Source: Nematostella vectensis
Taxonomy: Eukaryota; Cnidaria; Anthozoa; Actiniaria; Edwardsiidae
NCBI RefSeq assembly: GCF_932526225.1
Contig: NC_064037.1
Span: 5,537,703-5,601,702 of the forward strand
Direction: 5' to 3'
Length of the DNA stretch: 64,000 nucleotides
Under the pieces are notes generated by a model. It did not search any database. It saw only the letters and a program-made list of their open reading frames with translations, and had not been told where the DNA came from. The first letter of the stretch is position 1. Each line of letters starts with the position of its first letter. The position numbers were made by a program, and so were the translations under genes. Below, in pieces: positions 10,776 to 21,800 of the stretch.

Positions 10776-12098
10776 GCGCACTGCTCTATACTATTTTGTG
10801 TACTGTTGTGCGTACTGTTCTGTACTGTTGTGCGTACTTTTCTGTGCTGTTGTGCGCACTGTTCTGTACTGTTGTGCGCACTGTTCTGTACTGTTGTGTG
10901 GACTGTACTGTTGTGCGTACTGTTCTGTTCTGTTGTGCGTACTGTTCTGTTCTGTTGTGTGTACTGTTCTGTACTGTTGTGTGTACTGTTCTGTGCTGTT
11001 GTGGGTACTGTTCTGTACTGTTGTGCGCACTGTTCTGTACTGTTGTGCACACTGTTCTGTACTGTTGTGCGTACTGTTCTGTACTGTTGTGCGTACTGTT
11101 CTGTACTGTTGTGTGCACTGTTCTGTACTGTTGTGCGCACTGTTCTGTACTGTTGTGTGTACTGTTCTGTACTGTTGTGCGTACTGTTCTGTACTGTTGT
11201 GCGCACTGTTCTGTACTGTTGTGCACACTGTTCTGTACTGTTGTGCGTACTGTTCTGTACTGTTGTGCGTACTGTTCTGTACTGTTGTGTGCACTGTTCT
11301 GTACTGTTGTGCGCACTGTTCTGTACTGTTGTGTGTACTGTTCTGTACTGTTGTGCGTACTGTTCTGTACTGTTGTGTGTACTGTTCTGTGCTGTTGTGT
11401 GTACTGTTCTGTACTGTTGTGTGTACTGTTCTGTACTGTTGTGCGTACTGTTGTGCACACTGTTCTGTACTGTTGTGCACACTGTTCTGTACTGTTGTGC
11501 GTACTGTTCTGTACTGTTGTGTGTACTGTTCTGTACTGTTGTGCGTACTGTTCTGTACTGTTGTGTGTACTGTTCTGTACTGTTGTGCGCACTGTTCTGT
11601 ACTGTTGTGCGTACTGTTCTGTACTGTTGTGTGTACTGTTCTGTGCTGTTGTGCGCACTGTTCTGTACTGTTGTGTGTACTGTTCTGTACTGTTGTGCGT
11701 ACTGTTCTGTGCTGTTGTGGGTACTGTTCTGTACTGTTGTGCGCACTGTTCTGTACTGTTGTGCACACTGTTCTGTACTGTTGTGCGTACTGTTCTGTAC
11801 TGTTGTGCGTACTGTTCTGTACTGTTGTGTGCACTGTTCTGTACTGTTGTGCGCACTGTTCTGTACTGTTGTGTGTACTGTTCTGTACTGTTGTGCGTAC
11901 TGTTCTGTACTGTTGTGTGTACTGTTCTGTGCTGTTGTGTGTACTGTTCTGTACTGTTGTGTGTTCTGTTCTGTACTGTTGTGCGTACTGTTCTGTACTG
12001 TTGTGCACACTGTTCTGTACTGTTGTGCACACTGTTCTGTACTGTTGTGCGTACTGTTCTGTACTGTTGTGTGTACTGTTCTGTACTGTTGTGCGTAC
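10776..12098. repeat. 22-bp minisatellite, left part of the array (about 60 units)
   Basis: Each unit is two related half-units: a 10-base ctgtactgtt and a 12-base gtgcgtactgtt. Variation is confined to a few sites: cgta, tgta, cgca, tgca or caca in the 12-mer, and ctgta or ctgtg in the 10-mer. No stop codon occurs in any of the six frames, and since 22 is not a multiple of 3 every frame cycles through the same 66-nt pattern. The long ORFs over this array are therefore artefacts. One unit near 11446 lacks 10 bp. A block of about 220 bp recurs at a 540-bp offset (lines from 11221 and from 11761 are identical). Confidence 0.95.
12094..12098. repeat. 5-bp target-site duplication (cgtac), left
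   Basis: cgtac directly abuts the left LTR and is repeated at 18890-18894 after the right LTR. Five bases is the usual length for BEL/Pao and Ty3 integrases. Confidence 0.85.
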
Positions 12099-12490
12099 TG
12101 TTGGAATTCAGATAGGTCAGATAGATGAGATGCTTCTGGATATGAACACAACTTTTATTTTCCACTTGTCGATATTCACGGGTAAAGTTCTACACGAGTT
12201 TCAACTTCAAAATTATCACGAATTACCACGAGATTCGCTGAAATAAACAAATACTGAAGATGAAAATTATGGCAATTTCCGCTAATTATACAAACGCATG
12301 ATACTTACACGGGTGCGGAATCCATCCAAAAACAAATCCATACAATATTCATTAGATTCAGGTCAAAAACTCCAATAAAAAACTCCAGGAAATTCTCGAC
12401 GAACTGAAAACGTTTTGCACGAGGCTATGCGACCGCGCAAAGCTCGGAACCAGGCCTCTAACACAGGGAGCCCGGATAATGGCGACAACA
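12099..12490 (-). repeat. 3' LTR of the BEL/Pao element
   Basis: 392 bp, from tgttggaattcag to ggcgacaaca in plus-strand order. On the element strand it carries AATAAA (complement of 12154-12159), a likely polyadenylation signal. It is essentially identical to 18498-18889. Confidence 0.95.
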
Positions 12491-12501
12491 TCCCGCCCCC
12501 C
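12491..12501 (-). promoter_or_regulatory. polypurine tract of the BEL/Pao element
   Basis: On the minus strand gggggg-cggga lies directly against the 3' LTR, the position where the plus-strand primer for reverse transcription is made. It has one C interruption. Confidence 0.7.
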
Positions 12502-12613
12502 ATGAACTCCTGCGGAGGAGGTTCATAACTATAAACGTATTGTCATAACGCTAATGTCCGTTCTATATTACACTATCTACGTCTGTCCCTTGAGTCTCCA
12601 ATCCGATCCGTAT

Positions 12614-15600
12614 CTAGACATCCTCATCCTCGGCTTCCAGCAGACACAACTTGGTTACCGGGCGCTTGTAGGTCGTCCCTTTACCGCGCACCTCTGCACT
12701 CCTTACCAATCCATCCACGCCAGGAAACACATTAATCACGCGCGCAAGAGGCCAGTTGTTTCGTCCAACGTTGTCGTCCGCAACGAGCACTATATCTCCG
12801 ACGTGTAGGTTTCGCTGTTTCCTGTTCCACTTGCTTCGAACTTGCAAGGAAGGAATGTACTCTTTCAACCAGCGACGCCAGTAGTGGTTAGCAAGTAATT
12901 GCGCTTGTCTCCACCGCTTCCGACTGTACTTATCTGCCCGTTCATCCGTATCCGTAGGAAGATTCATCGTAGGTCGCACGTTCAGAAAGTGATTGGGCGT
13001 AAGAGGATCCTCATCATCAGGATTCTCTGGATTCCGGGTTAGCGGTCTTGAATTCGCGATACGTTCTGCTTCAGTAAACACGGTGGTCAGCACTTCATCG
13101 TTGAGGGGGTTCTTCCCCAGGATCGCCTTCAGACTTCGCTTGACGACTCTCACCATCCTCTCCCACACGCCTGACATGTGGGTGGCTCCAGGTGGATTAA
13201 AGATCCACTTGCATCCTTTCGCAGAACACTCACGTCCGATCTTGTCATGATCCATTCCTTCCAGATGTTCACGTATCTCCCGATCAGCTCCCACAAAATT
13301 GGACCCGTTATCCGACCACAGTTCCACAACATGGCCCCTGCGATTCAGGAACCTCATCAGAGCGAGTATGAAATCATCCGTCTCTAGCGACTTAGCTAAC
13401 TCGAGATGAACTGCTCGGGAGTTCATGCAAACAAAGATAGCTCCCCAGCGCTTCTCAGTCACTCTTCCTCTTCCCCGCTTAACATATAGCGGTCCAAAAT
13501 AGTCAATACCTGTATACGTAAAGGGTGGCTCGTAAGGGATCATCCGAATTCTAGGTAGATCTCCCATCTCTTGCTTCAAAGTAGTTCTTCTTTGCTTGCG
13601 ACAATGAATGCATCTTCCAAGAACAGCCTTGATGGCCACTCTCGCTTTCACAATCCAAAACTGCTCTCTCAGCAGGGATAGTACTTGTTCCACGCCACAA
13701 TGACCGTTGCTTTCGTGTAGGTGGCGGATCAAGATAGTAGTGATATGACTCTGTTTCGGCAATATCATGGGATTCTTGGCATCATCACTCATCGGTGCCA
13801 TCGAGATCCTTCCTCCAACTCTCATAACTTCATCGCCTTTCATGACCGGCTTAAGCTTCAAGATAGCACTAGCAACATTCACCTCCTTTCCTGCCTTCAG
13901 AGCCTTCACTTCTTCAGGGAAACTTTCCCGCTGTACTAGTACAGCTATTCGTCGCTTGGCGCGTTCTATGTCGTCTGGACTTAGCTTGTTCTCTGACTCT
14001 CCAGGTGTCTTTTCAGTAGGCTTTGCATGCTTTCTTGTCTTCAACCACTCCACAAACTTCATTACCCACGCAACCTTTCGAATGGTCTTCATCCAATCAG
14101 AAGTGTCGGTTAGAAGCTTTTCCAGGCCATCTCCTGGCTCCAGGTCAGTGAAGAACACTTCTTTCTTTATCTCCAGACTTTCTTCAGACAGGGCATCAAA
14201 TTTATTATCTGGCCATTGATCTTCTGACTCTCTCAAGAAACTCGGATCATTAAGCCATCGCTCATCCCGGAGAAACTCATCTATGGTTAGACCTCGACTT
14301 ACTTCGTCGGAAGGATTTAGTTTTCCCGGACAGTGTCGCCATTGGTCAGGATTAGTCGCTTCGCGAATCTCTGTAACCCTGTTGGCTACATACGTCTGGA
14401 ATCTGCGGGTTTCATTATTGATATAGTTAAGTGTTATCATCGAATCAGTCCAAAACACGACTCTGTCAGGCTTCAGGTCCAGTTCTCGGCGAACTGCTTG
14501 GTCCACCCGTGTTGCCAGTAGGGCTCCTTGTAGCTCCAGCCTTGGGATGGTTGAGCCTTTAATAGGTGCATTCCTTGACTTTCCGGCGACGAAAGCACAC
14601 TCCACCATTCCGTCCGGGTACTCGATTCGTAAGTAGCTTACTGACCCGTATCCTGCCTCCGAGGCATCACTAAAGTGATGGAGTTGTAGTCCAACACCTT
14701 CATGGTCTGGCCTGCTGAAGTAGCATCGGGGGATGGACAAATCTTCAAGCCGTACAAGTTCCCTTTTCCATGTCTGCCACTGACGCAGAATGTCTCCACT
14801 GAGCGGCTCGTCCCATGGTGCCTTCCGCCTCCATAGGGCTTGCATGATCTGCTTGCCACGCATTATCACTGGTGCAGCAAAGTTCAAAGGGTCAAAGACA
14901 GAGCTGATTGTCGATAGTACTCCTCTCATAGTATCAGCCTTCTCAGTGTTGCTCACCTTGAACCCGAAGGTGTCTGTCTCCACGTTCCATCTAACTCCAA
15001 GTGCCCGCTCGACTGGGAGTTCATCAAGATCTAAATCTAGCGTTGGTGCTGCCCTCTTCTCGATAGGCACTTCAGCAAGGACCTCCCTACTGTTACTCAT
15101 AAACTTTGTGAGGTTGAACCCTCCTCTACCACAAAGTTCGGTTAACTCGTTCGCAAGCGTGACTGCACTCGCACTCGTGTCTACGCTTTTTAGTACATCA
15201 TCCACATAAAAATTATGCAGGACAGTTTCGATGGTGGTATCTCCAAAGTCACCAGCATTGTCAGTTGTAGTTTTCTTGAGTGTCCAGTTGGCTGCACAAG
15301 GCGAGTCGGTTGCCCCAAAGACATGCACGTTCATGGCATATTCTTCTGGAGGGTCATCAGAGCTTTTGTCCCACCAAAGAAATCGCAGAGAATCTTGGTC
15401 TTCTTCTCTAACTCCGACCTGAAGGAACATCCCTTCTATATCAGCTACCAATGCAACATTGTCCTCCCTGAACCGTAGGAGCACCCCAGTCAGGCTGTTT
15501 GTACAATCAGGTCCATGTAACAAGTTCTTATTCAACGAAGTACCTTGGTACTCTGATGCAGCATCAAAAATTATCCTCAGCTTACCAGGTTTGTTGATAT

Positions 15601-18478
15601 TCGTCACTGCAAAATGAGGTAAGTACCAAGTTCTCGGTCCAGTCTCTTGTGCTTCTTCTGGGCTGAGTTTGCGTGCATGCCCTTTAGTGATATACTTCTC
15701 CATGGCTGCTCGATACTTCTCCTCCAATCCAGGCTCTCGTGAAAACTTACGCTTCAGACTATTCAGTCTTTTATCGGCTTCATTCCGGTTATTAGGTAGG
15801 GTCACATCATCATCCCGCCACAGGAGGCCTGTTTCATAGTGACCATCACGCTTAGTAATGGTCTTCTCCAACTTATCGATAGCCTTCCTGTCTTCCCTGG
15901 ACAGATGGTGCGATATAAAACTTGGGGATCCCTTGTCCGTCCCAACACTCTTTGTACCGAAACTCTCCAAATCCCAGAACCGCTCAATCTGATGCTGAAG
16001 TTCTTTCTTATAATCAGCAAAGTTCAGGTTTACTTCCTTGCATGAGGTCTCCCCTTGAAGGGTTCCTGTAATTACCCATCCAAGAGGACCTCTCAAAGCC
16101 TTCAAATCACTGGCTTTCGTCGCTGGTCTACGCACTTCAAACACCTCATGCGCATAGCCAACGTCCTTTCCTATCAGAACCGAAACCTTAGGCATGTCTA
16201 CCGAGGGAATCTCAATATCCCTCAGATGCGGGTGTGCCTCTCTGTCAATATCTTTAGGAAGACACTTTTCGTTGACATTGAATTTCTTCGTTACCAAACC
16301 CTCAGTTACGGGAATTCTATCCCCTTCACCACTTGCGTGTTGCAGTTCAAACTCCACAACCTCTATCTGTTCCTTACTACTTCCCATCATGGTGGTGATG
16401 GATATTTCCTCAGTATGACCTTTAAGTTCGAGTTTCGCTGAAACCTCCGAGCTTATCATAGTTCCTCTTGAGCCATTATCCAGTAGCCCATACGTTGTCA
16501 GAGAGTTCCCATTTGGGGCAATCAATTTAACTGGTACAACATGTAGTAACACCGTTTTTGTGGCTCTTTCAGAAAATGTTGCGTATTGCTCGGTTTGCCT
16601 GTGTGGCTCCCCACCCCGGGTGCCCTGAGCATGGTCTCTTCTAGGGGGTCCCTCGGTCGTCCCCTCCCCTGCGCTCGAGTTAAGTTCTTTGGGAGGGTCA
16701 TCTTTAGCTCTAGGGGGGTTATGTAACAAGGTGTGGTGTTTTCGCTCACTTTTGCAGTTACAAAAAGTGGTTGTATGGCATCTGTCCCTCATATGTCCTG
16801 GCCTAAGGCATATATGACACAATCTCTTCTCCTTTACCAGTCGCCAACGGCCGGGTAAGTCCCTTCCCTTGAAATTTGCACAGTCTGAAAGCCTATGTTC
16901 TCCTTGACAGCAAGGACAGGTCTTAATTGGGGCTTGTTTACCCATAGTAGTTTCAGGGGGTGAGCCTTCCATGTCTGTTTTAAAGACAGAAGTCTGTTTC
17001 TGGTAGTTCTTGCCTTTCCCACCCTGCTCGGGTCTTTTATCACCACCACCCTTGTTCTCACTCATGCTTAGGTTAACAAAACCTGGGTCATTCTTTATGG
17101 CTGCTTGCCTCTTCACATAATCTGCCAAATCTGAAATCTTAGGGATACCCCCCTTTTCTCTTATCTTGTAGGATACATCACCCCATTTATTTACTAAATA
17201 CTGGGGAAGCCTTCTAACTATCTGTTTCATGTTTGAGATGGTACTGGCTTCAATAGCATATTCCCCAACAAGTTTCTTTGAGGCTGATTCAAGTTGCTCT
17301 GCAAAATCCCTCAGTCCCTTATAATCATGATTGTTCAATCTTGGGCCTCTGGTCAAATTGTCAATACAAGAAGCAGCGACGGTCGCTGGCTGCCCATATC
17401 GGTCTTCCAAAATATCAACTATCACTGAATAGCTGCAACCGGAAACCCTTTCCACAACTTCAAAAGCCTCCCCCGAGAGGAACTTCGGTAGGAATTCAAC
17501 CTTTTGTGAATCACTTAAAATTTCATCTTCTAAATTATCTCTCAATCTCTTCCTAAAATTAGGAAAGTCACTTGGATTCCCAGAGAACTTAACAGGTTGC
17601 ATGGCTTGGAGCATGGTCAGCTTTAACATGATATCAGTACTGTTCACGGGAAGAAAACCAAACGGGGTTTTCCTATAACTACTAGGGGGGGCTTCTTGGT
17701 CATTAATCTGGGGTTTTCTCTCAGGAATGGGGTCTTTAGGATGGGAAGGGCCCTCCATTAGCTTAGGTGTGTCTGGTCTAGGATTATCAGGAATGGGGTC
17801 ACATTGCTCGGTCCATTTCATTAGCTTTTCCTCTTGAGACATGGGTGGCATGACCCCTACATCCCCTTTATACTCTTCTGACACACAACTATCAGACTCA
17901 CTCCCTCTCTCTTCTAATAACTCAGCTTCCTTTTCTGCGATTTGAACCTGGAACTTGAGCTTACATGCTCTCGCTTTCTGTTCATATTCCAATTCTATTT
18001 TCTTACGTTCCAGATCCATTCGATGCTGAGCTATCTCTTCTTCTTGTTGCAAAAGAAGCTTTTTCATTTCTATTTTCTCTCTTAATTTCCTAGACCTACT
18101 AGACAGCCTTGACTTAGTTGAGTTTGACTTTCCTTTCTTCAAACGTTCATTTGCCAATTTGGTAGTAGTTTCACACTCATTACGAGTTTCTTCAAATTTC
18201 TCTTTCACTCTGTTGAATTCATCGGTTGCCAATTCTTCCAAAATGTACGACTGATAGCAGTCCTCATAGTTATTCAAAGCCGACTGTAATTCATTCAAGG
18301 CTGTCTGTATTTCATTGGCTCTAGAGAGATCATCAAGACAAGTTTTGAGCTCTTTCATGTGAATACTCACGCGCCCTAGGTAGCCTCCTAGGGACCTTTT
18401 CTTGCTTTCTATTCGTTCGACTTCACTACTAGCTTCGTTTTCACTCATGTTTCCAAGATAATAATCCTCAGTGTTCAT
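12614..18478 (-). CDS. BEL/Pao gag-pol polyprotein, 1,954 aa, intact
   Basis: One open frame. The N-terminal 200 residues are coiled-coil rich. A Gag segment with FSGNPSDFPNF lies near residue 300 (DUF1759 type). Cys/His motifs follow: CPCC near 519, and a zinc knuckle CHIC...GH...C near 554. The protease (A17 type) has LLDNGS near 667. The reverse transcriptase has ADIEGMF and the catalytic YVDD near 1091. RNase H shows FSDAS near 1271 and WTDS later. Integrase has an HHCC zinc site at about 1588-1622, then a D,D,E core: GIDYFGP near 1658, SDNGSNF near 1724 and GVWERM near 1771. The tail has the DUF5641 pattern HVGDIVLV. All catalytic motifs are present, with no frameshift or stop. The ATG at 18476-18478 lies only 19 bp from the 5' LTR. 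Confidence 0.95.
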   Translation of the reverse strand: MNTEDYYLGNMSENEASSEVERIESKKRSLGGYLGRVSIHMKELKTCLDDLSRANEIQTALNELQSALNNYEDCYQSYILEELATDEFNRVKEKFEETRNECETTTKLANERLKKGKSNSTKSRLSSRSRKLREKIEMKKLLLQQEEEIAQHRMDLERKKIELEYEQKARACKLKFQVQIAEKEAELLEERGSESDSCVSEEYKGDVGVMPPMSQEEKLMKWTEQCDPIPDNPRPDTPKLMEGPSHPKDPIPERKPQINDQEAPPSSYRKTPFGFLPVNSTDIMLKLTMLQAMQPVKFSGNPSDFPNFRKRLRDNLEDEILSDSQKVEFLPKFLSGEAFEVVERVSGCSYSVIVDILEDRYGQPATVAASCIDNLTRGPRLNNHDYKGLRDFAEQLESASKKLVGEYAIEASTISNMKQIVRRLPQYLVNKWGDVSYKIREKGGIPKISDLADYVKRQAAIKNDPGFVNLSMSENKGGGDKRPEQGGKGKNYQKQTSVFKTDMEGSPPETTMGKQAPIKTCPCCQGEHRLSDCANFKGRDLPGRWRLVKEKRLCHICLRPGHMRDRCHTTTFCNCKSERKHHTLLHNPPRAKDDPPKELNSSAGEGTTEGPPRRDHAQGTRGGEPHRQTEQYATFSERATKTVLLHVVPVKLIAPNGNSLTTYGLLDNGSRGTMISSEVSAKLELKGHTEEISITTMMGSSKEQIEVVEFELQHASGEGDRIPVTEGLVTKKFNVNEKCLPKDIDREAHPHLRDIEIPSVDMPKVSVLIGKDVGYAHEVFEVRRPATKASDLKALRGPLGWVITGTLQGETSCKEVNLNFADYKKELQHQIERFWDLESFGTKSVGTDKGSPSFISHHLSREDRKAIDKLEKTITKRDGHYETGLLWRDDDVTLPNNRNEADKRLNSLKRKFSREPGLEEKYRAAMEKYITKGHARKLSPEEAQETGPRTWYLPHFAVTNINKPGKLRIIFDAASEYQGTSLNKNLLHGPDCTNSLTGVLLRFREDNVALVADIEGMFLQVGVREEDQDSLRFLWWDKSSDDPPEEYAMNVHVFGATDSPCAANWTLKKTTTDNAGDFGDTTIETVLHNFYVDDVLKSVDTSASAVTLANELTELCGRGGFNLTKFMSNSREVLAEVPIEKRAAPTLDLDLDELPVERALGVRWNVETDTFGFKVSNTEKADTMRGVLSTISSVFDPLNFAAPVIMRGKQIMQALWRRKAPWDEPLSGDILRQWQTWKRELVRLEDLSIPRCYFSRPDHEGVGLQLHHFSDASEAGYGSVSYLRIEYPDGMVECAFVAGKSRNAPIKGSTIPRLELQGALLATRVDQAVRRELDLKPDRVVFWTDSMITLNYINNETRRFQTYVANRVTEIREATNPDQWRHCPGKLNPSDEVSRGLTIDEFLRDERWLNDPSFLRESEDQWPDNKFDALSEESLEIKKEVFFTDLEPGDGLEKLLTDTSDWMKTIRKVAWVMKFVEWLKTRKHAKPTEKTPGESENKLSPDDIERAKRRIAVLVQRESFPEEVKALKAGKEVNVASAILKLKPVMKGDEVMRVGGRISMAPMSDDAKNPMILPKQSHITTILIRHLHESNGHCGVEQVLSLLREQFWIVKARVAIKAVLGRCIHCRKQRRTTLKQEMGDLPRIRMIPYEPPFTYTGIDYFGPLYVKRGRGRVTEKRWGAIFVCMNSRAVHLELAKSLETDDFILALMRFLNRRGHVVELWSDNGSNFVGADREIREHLEGMDHDKIGRECSAKGCKWIFNPPGATHMSGVWERMVRVVKRSLKAILGKNPLNDEVLTTVFTEAERIANSRPLTRNPENPDDEDPLTPNHFLNVRPTMNLPTDTDERADKYSRKRWRQAQLLANHYWRRWLKEYIPSLQVRSKWNRKQRNLHVGDIVLVADDNVGRNNWPLARVINVFPGVDGLVRSAEVRGKGTTYKRPVTKLCLLEAEDEDV

Positions 18479-18497
18479 TTACTCTGCCGTCGAATGA
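18479..18497 (-). promoter_or_regulatory. presumed primer-binding region of the BEL/Pao element, non-canonical
   Basis: The only 19 bp between the 5' LTR and the gag-pol ATG read TCATTCGACGGCAGAGTAA on the element strand. A standard tRNA primer site would begin TGG just after the LTR, and none is present. The primer may pair with an internal tRNA segment, or the site may lie elsewhere. The match to any tRNA was not tested. Confidence 0.4.
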
Positions 18498-18889
18498 TGT
18501 TGGAATTCAGATAGGTCAGATAGATGAGATGCTTCTAGATATGAACACAACTTTTATTTTCCACTTGTCGATATTCACGGGTAAAGTTCTACACGAGTTT
18601 CAACTTCAAAATTATCACGAATTACCACGAGATTCGCTGAAATAAACAAATACTGAAGATGAAAATTATGGCAATTTCCGCTAATTATACAAACGCATGA
18701 TACTTACACGGGTGCGGAATCCATCCAAAAACAAATCCATACAATATTCATTAGATTCAGGTCAAAAACTCCAATAAAAAACTCCAGGAAATTCTCGACG
18801 AACTGAAAACGTTTTGCACGAGGCTATGCGACCGCGCAAGGCTCGGAACCAGGCCTCTAACACAGGGAGCCCGGATAATGGCGACAACA
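18498..18889 (-). repeat. 5' LTR of the BEL/Pao element
   Basis: 392 bp, 390 identical to the other LTR by eye. It should contain the element promoter; no clear TATA box is visible on the element strand. Confidence 0.95.
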
Positions 18890-21800
18890 CGTACTGTTCT
18901 ATACTGTTGTGTGTACTGTTCTGTACTGTTGTGCGCACTGTTCTGTACTGTTGTGCGTACTGTTCTGTACTGTTGTGTGTACTGTTCTGTGCTGTTGTGC
19001 GCACTGTTCTGTACTGTTGTGTGTACTGTTCTGTACTGTTGTGCGTACTGTTCTGTACTGTTGTGCGTACTGTTCTGTACTGTTGTGTGTACTTTCTGTA
19101 CTGTTGTGCACACTGTTCTGTACTGTTGTGCGCACTGTTCTGTACTGTTGTGCGTACTGTTCTGTGCTGTTGTGTGTACTGTTCTGTACTGTTGTGCGTA
19201 CTGTTCTGTACTGTTGTGCGCACTGTTCTGTACTGTTGTGCGTACTGTTCTGTGCTGTTGTGCGTACTGTTCTGTACTGTTGTGCGTACTGTTCTGTACT
19301 GTTGTGCGCACTGTTCTGTACTGTTGTGCGTACTGTTCTGTGCTGTTGTGCGTACTGTTCTGTACTGTTGTGTGTACTGTTCTGTGCTGTTGTGCGTACT
19401 GTTCTGTGCTGTTGTGCGTACTGTTCTGTACTGTTGTGTGTACTGTTCTGTACTGTTGTGCGCACTGTTCTGTACTGTTGTGTGTACTGTTCTGTACTGT
19501 TGTGTGTACTGTTCTGTGCTGTTGTGTGCACTGTTCTGTGCTGTTGTGTGTACTGTTCTGTACTGTTGTGTGCACTGTTCTGTACTGTTGTGCACACTGT
19601 TCTGTACTGTTGTGTGTACTGTTCTGTACTGTTGTGTGTACTTTCTGTACTGTTGTGCACACTGTTCTGTACTGTTGTGCGCACTGTTCTGTACTGTTGT
19701 GCGTACTGTTCTGTGCTGTTGTGCGTACTGTTCTGTACTGTTGTGTGTACTGTTCTGTACTGTTGTGCGTACTGTTCTGTACTGTTGTGCGCACTGTTCT
19801 GTACTGTTGTGCGTACTGTTCTGTGCTGTTGTGCGTACTGTTCTGTACTGTTGTGCGTACTGTTCTGTACTGTTGTGCGCACTGTTCTGTACTGTTGTGC
19901 GTACTGTTCTGTGCTGTTGTGCGTACTGTTCTGTACTGTTGTGTGTACTGTTCTGTGCTGTTGTGCGTACTGTTCTGTGCTGTTGTGCGTACTGTTCTGT
20001 ACTGTTGTGTGTACTGTTCTGTACTGTTGTGCGCACTGTTCTGTACTGTTGTGTGTACTGTTCTGTACTGTTGTGCGTACTGTTCTGTACTGTTGTGCGT
20101 ACTGTTCTGTACTGTTGTGCGTACTGTTCTGTACTGTTGTGCGCACTGTTCTGTACTGTTGTGTGTACTGTTCTGTACTGTTGTTGTGTGCACTGTTCTG
20201 TACTGTTGTGCGCACTGTTCTGTACTGTTGTGCACACTGTTCTGTACTGTTGTGTGCACTGTTCTGTACTGTTGTGTGCACTGTTCTGTACTGTTGTGTG
20301 TACTGTTCTGTGCTGTTGTGCGTACTGTTCTGTACTGTTGTGCGTACTGTTCTGTACTGTTGTGTGTACTGTTCTGTGCTGTTGTGTGCACTGTTCTGTA
20401 CTGTTGTGTGCACTGTTCTGTACTGTTGTGCGCACTGTTCTGTACTGTTGTGTGTACTGTTCTGTACTGTTGTGTGTACTGTTCTGTGCTGTTGTGTGCA
20501 CTGTTCTGTGCTGTTGTGTGTACTGTTCTGTACTGTTGTGTGCACTGTTCTGTACTGTTGTGCACACTGTTCTGTACTGTTGTGTGTACTGTTCTGTACT
20601 GTTGTGTGACTGTTCTGTACTGTTGTGCGTACTGTTCTGTACTGTTGTGCGTACTGTTCTGTACTGTTGTGCGCACTGTTCTGTACTGTTGTGTGTACTG
20701 TTCTGTACTGTTGTTGTGTGCACTGTTCTGTACTGTTGTGCGCACTGTTCTGTACTGTTGTGCACACTGTTCTGTACTGTTGTGCGTACTGTTCTGTACT
20801 GTTGTGTGCACTGTTCTGTACTGTTGTGCGTATTGTTCTGTACTGTTGTGTGCACTGTTCTGTGCTGTTGTGCGTACTGTTCTGTGCTGTTGTGCGTACT
20901 GTTCTGTGCTGTTGTGCACACTGTTCTGTGCTGTTGTGCACACTGTTCTGTACTGTTGTGCACACTGTTCTGTACTGTTGTGTGTACTGTTCTGTACTGT
21001 TGTGTGTACTGTTCTGTGCTGTTGTGTGCACTGTTCTGTGCTGTTGTGTGTACTGTTCTGTACTGTTGTGTGCACTGTTCTGTACTGTTGTGCACACTGT
21101 TCTGTACTGTTGTGTGTACTGTTCTGTACTGTTGTGTGTACTTTCTGTACTGTTGTGCACACTGTTCTGTACTGTTGTGCGCACTGTTCTGTACTGTTGT
21201 GCGTACTGTTCTGTGCTGTTGTGCGTACTGTTCTGTACTGTTGTGTGTACTGTTCTGTACTGTTGTGCGTACTGTTCTGTACTGTTGTGCGCACTGTTCT
21301 GTACTGTTGTGCGTACTGTTCTGTGCTGTTGTGCGTACTGTTCTGTACTGTTGTGCGTACTGTTCTGTACTGTTGTGCGCACTGTTCTGTACTGTTGTGC
21401 GTACTGTTCTGTGCTGTTGTGCGTACTGTTCTGTACTGTTGTGTGTACTGTTCTGTGCTGTTGTGCGTACTGTTCTGTGCTGTTGTGCGTACTGTTCTGT
21501 ACTGTTGTGTGTACTGTTCTGTACTGTTGTGCGCACTGTTCTGTACTGTTGTGTGTACTGTTCTGTACTGTTGTGCGTACTGTTCTGTACTGTTGTGCGT
21601 ACTGTTCTGTACTGTTGTGCGTACTGTTCTGTACTGTTGTGCGCACTGTTCTGTACTGTTGTGTGTACTGTTCTGTACTGTTGTTGTGTGCACTGTTCTG
21701 TACTGTTGTGCGCACTGTTCTGTACTGTTGTGCACACTGTTCTGTACTGTTGTGTGCACTGTTCTGTACTGTTGTGTGCACTGTTCTGTACTGTTGTGTG

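Larger units (their letters stand above)
12099..18889 (-). mobile_element. BEL/Pao LTR retrotransposon, complete and apparently intact
   Basis: A 6,791-bp element on the minus strand: two 392-bp LTRs with TGTTG...CAACA ends, a 5-bp target duplication, one uninterrupted gag-pol ORF, and a purine-rich tract beside the 3' LTR. The LTRs differ at only two positions that I can find (g/a near 12139 and a/g near 12451, left numbering), so insertion is recent. It sits inside the 22-bp minisatellite and splits it. BEL/Pao elements replicate through an RNA intermediate in cytoplasmic particles and integrate with their own integrase. Confidence 0.95.

Noticed and set aside
10675-12246. Very long ORFs in several frames over the left 22-bp array
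   Set aside because: The 22-bp unit has no stop in any frame; the proteins are perfect repeats of the same 22 residues and appear on both strands. Pure repeat artefact.
12554-17556. Plus-strand ORFs of 60-150 codons within the BEL element
   Set aside because: Antisense shadows of the gag-pol ORF.
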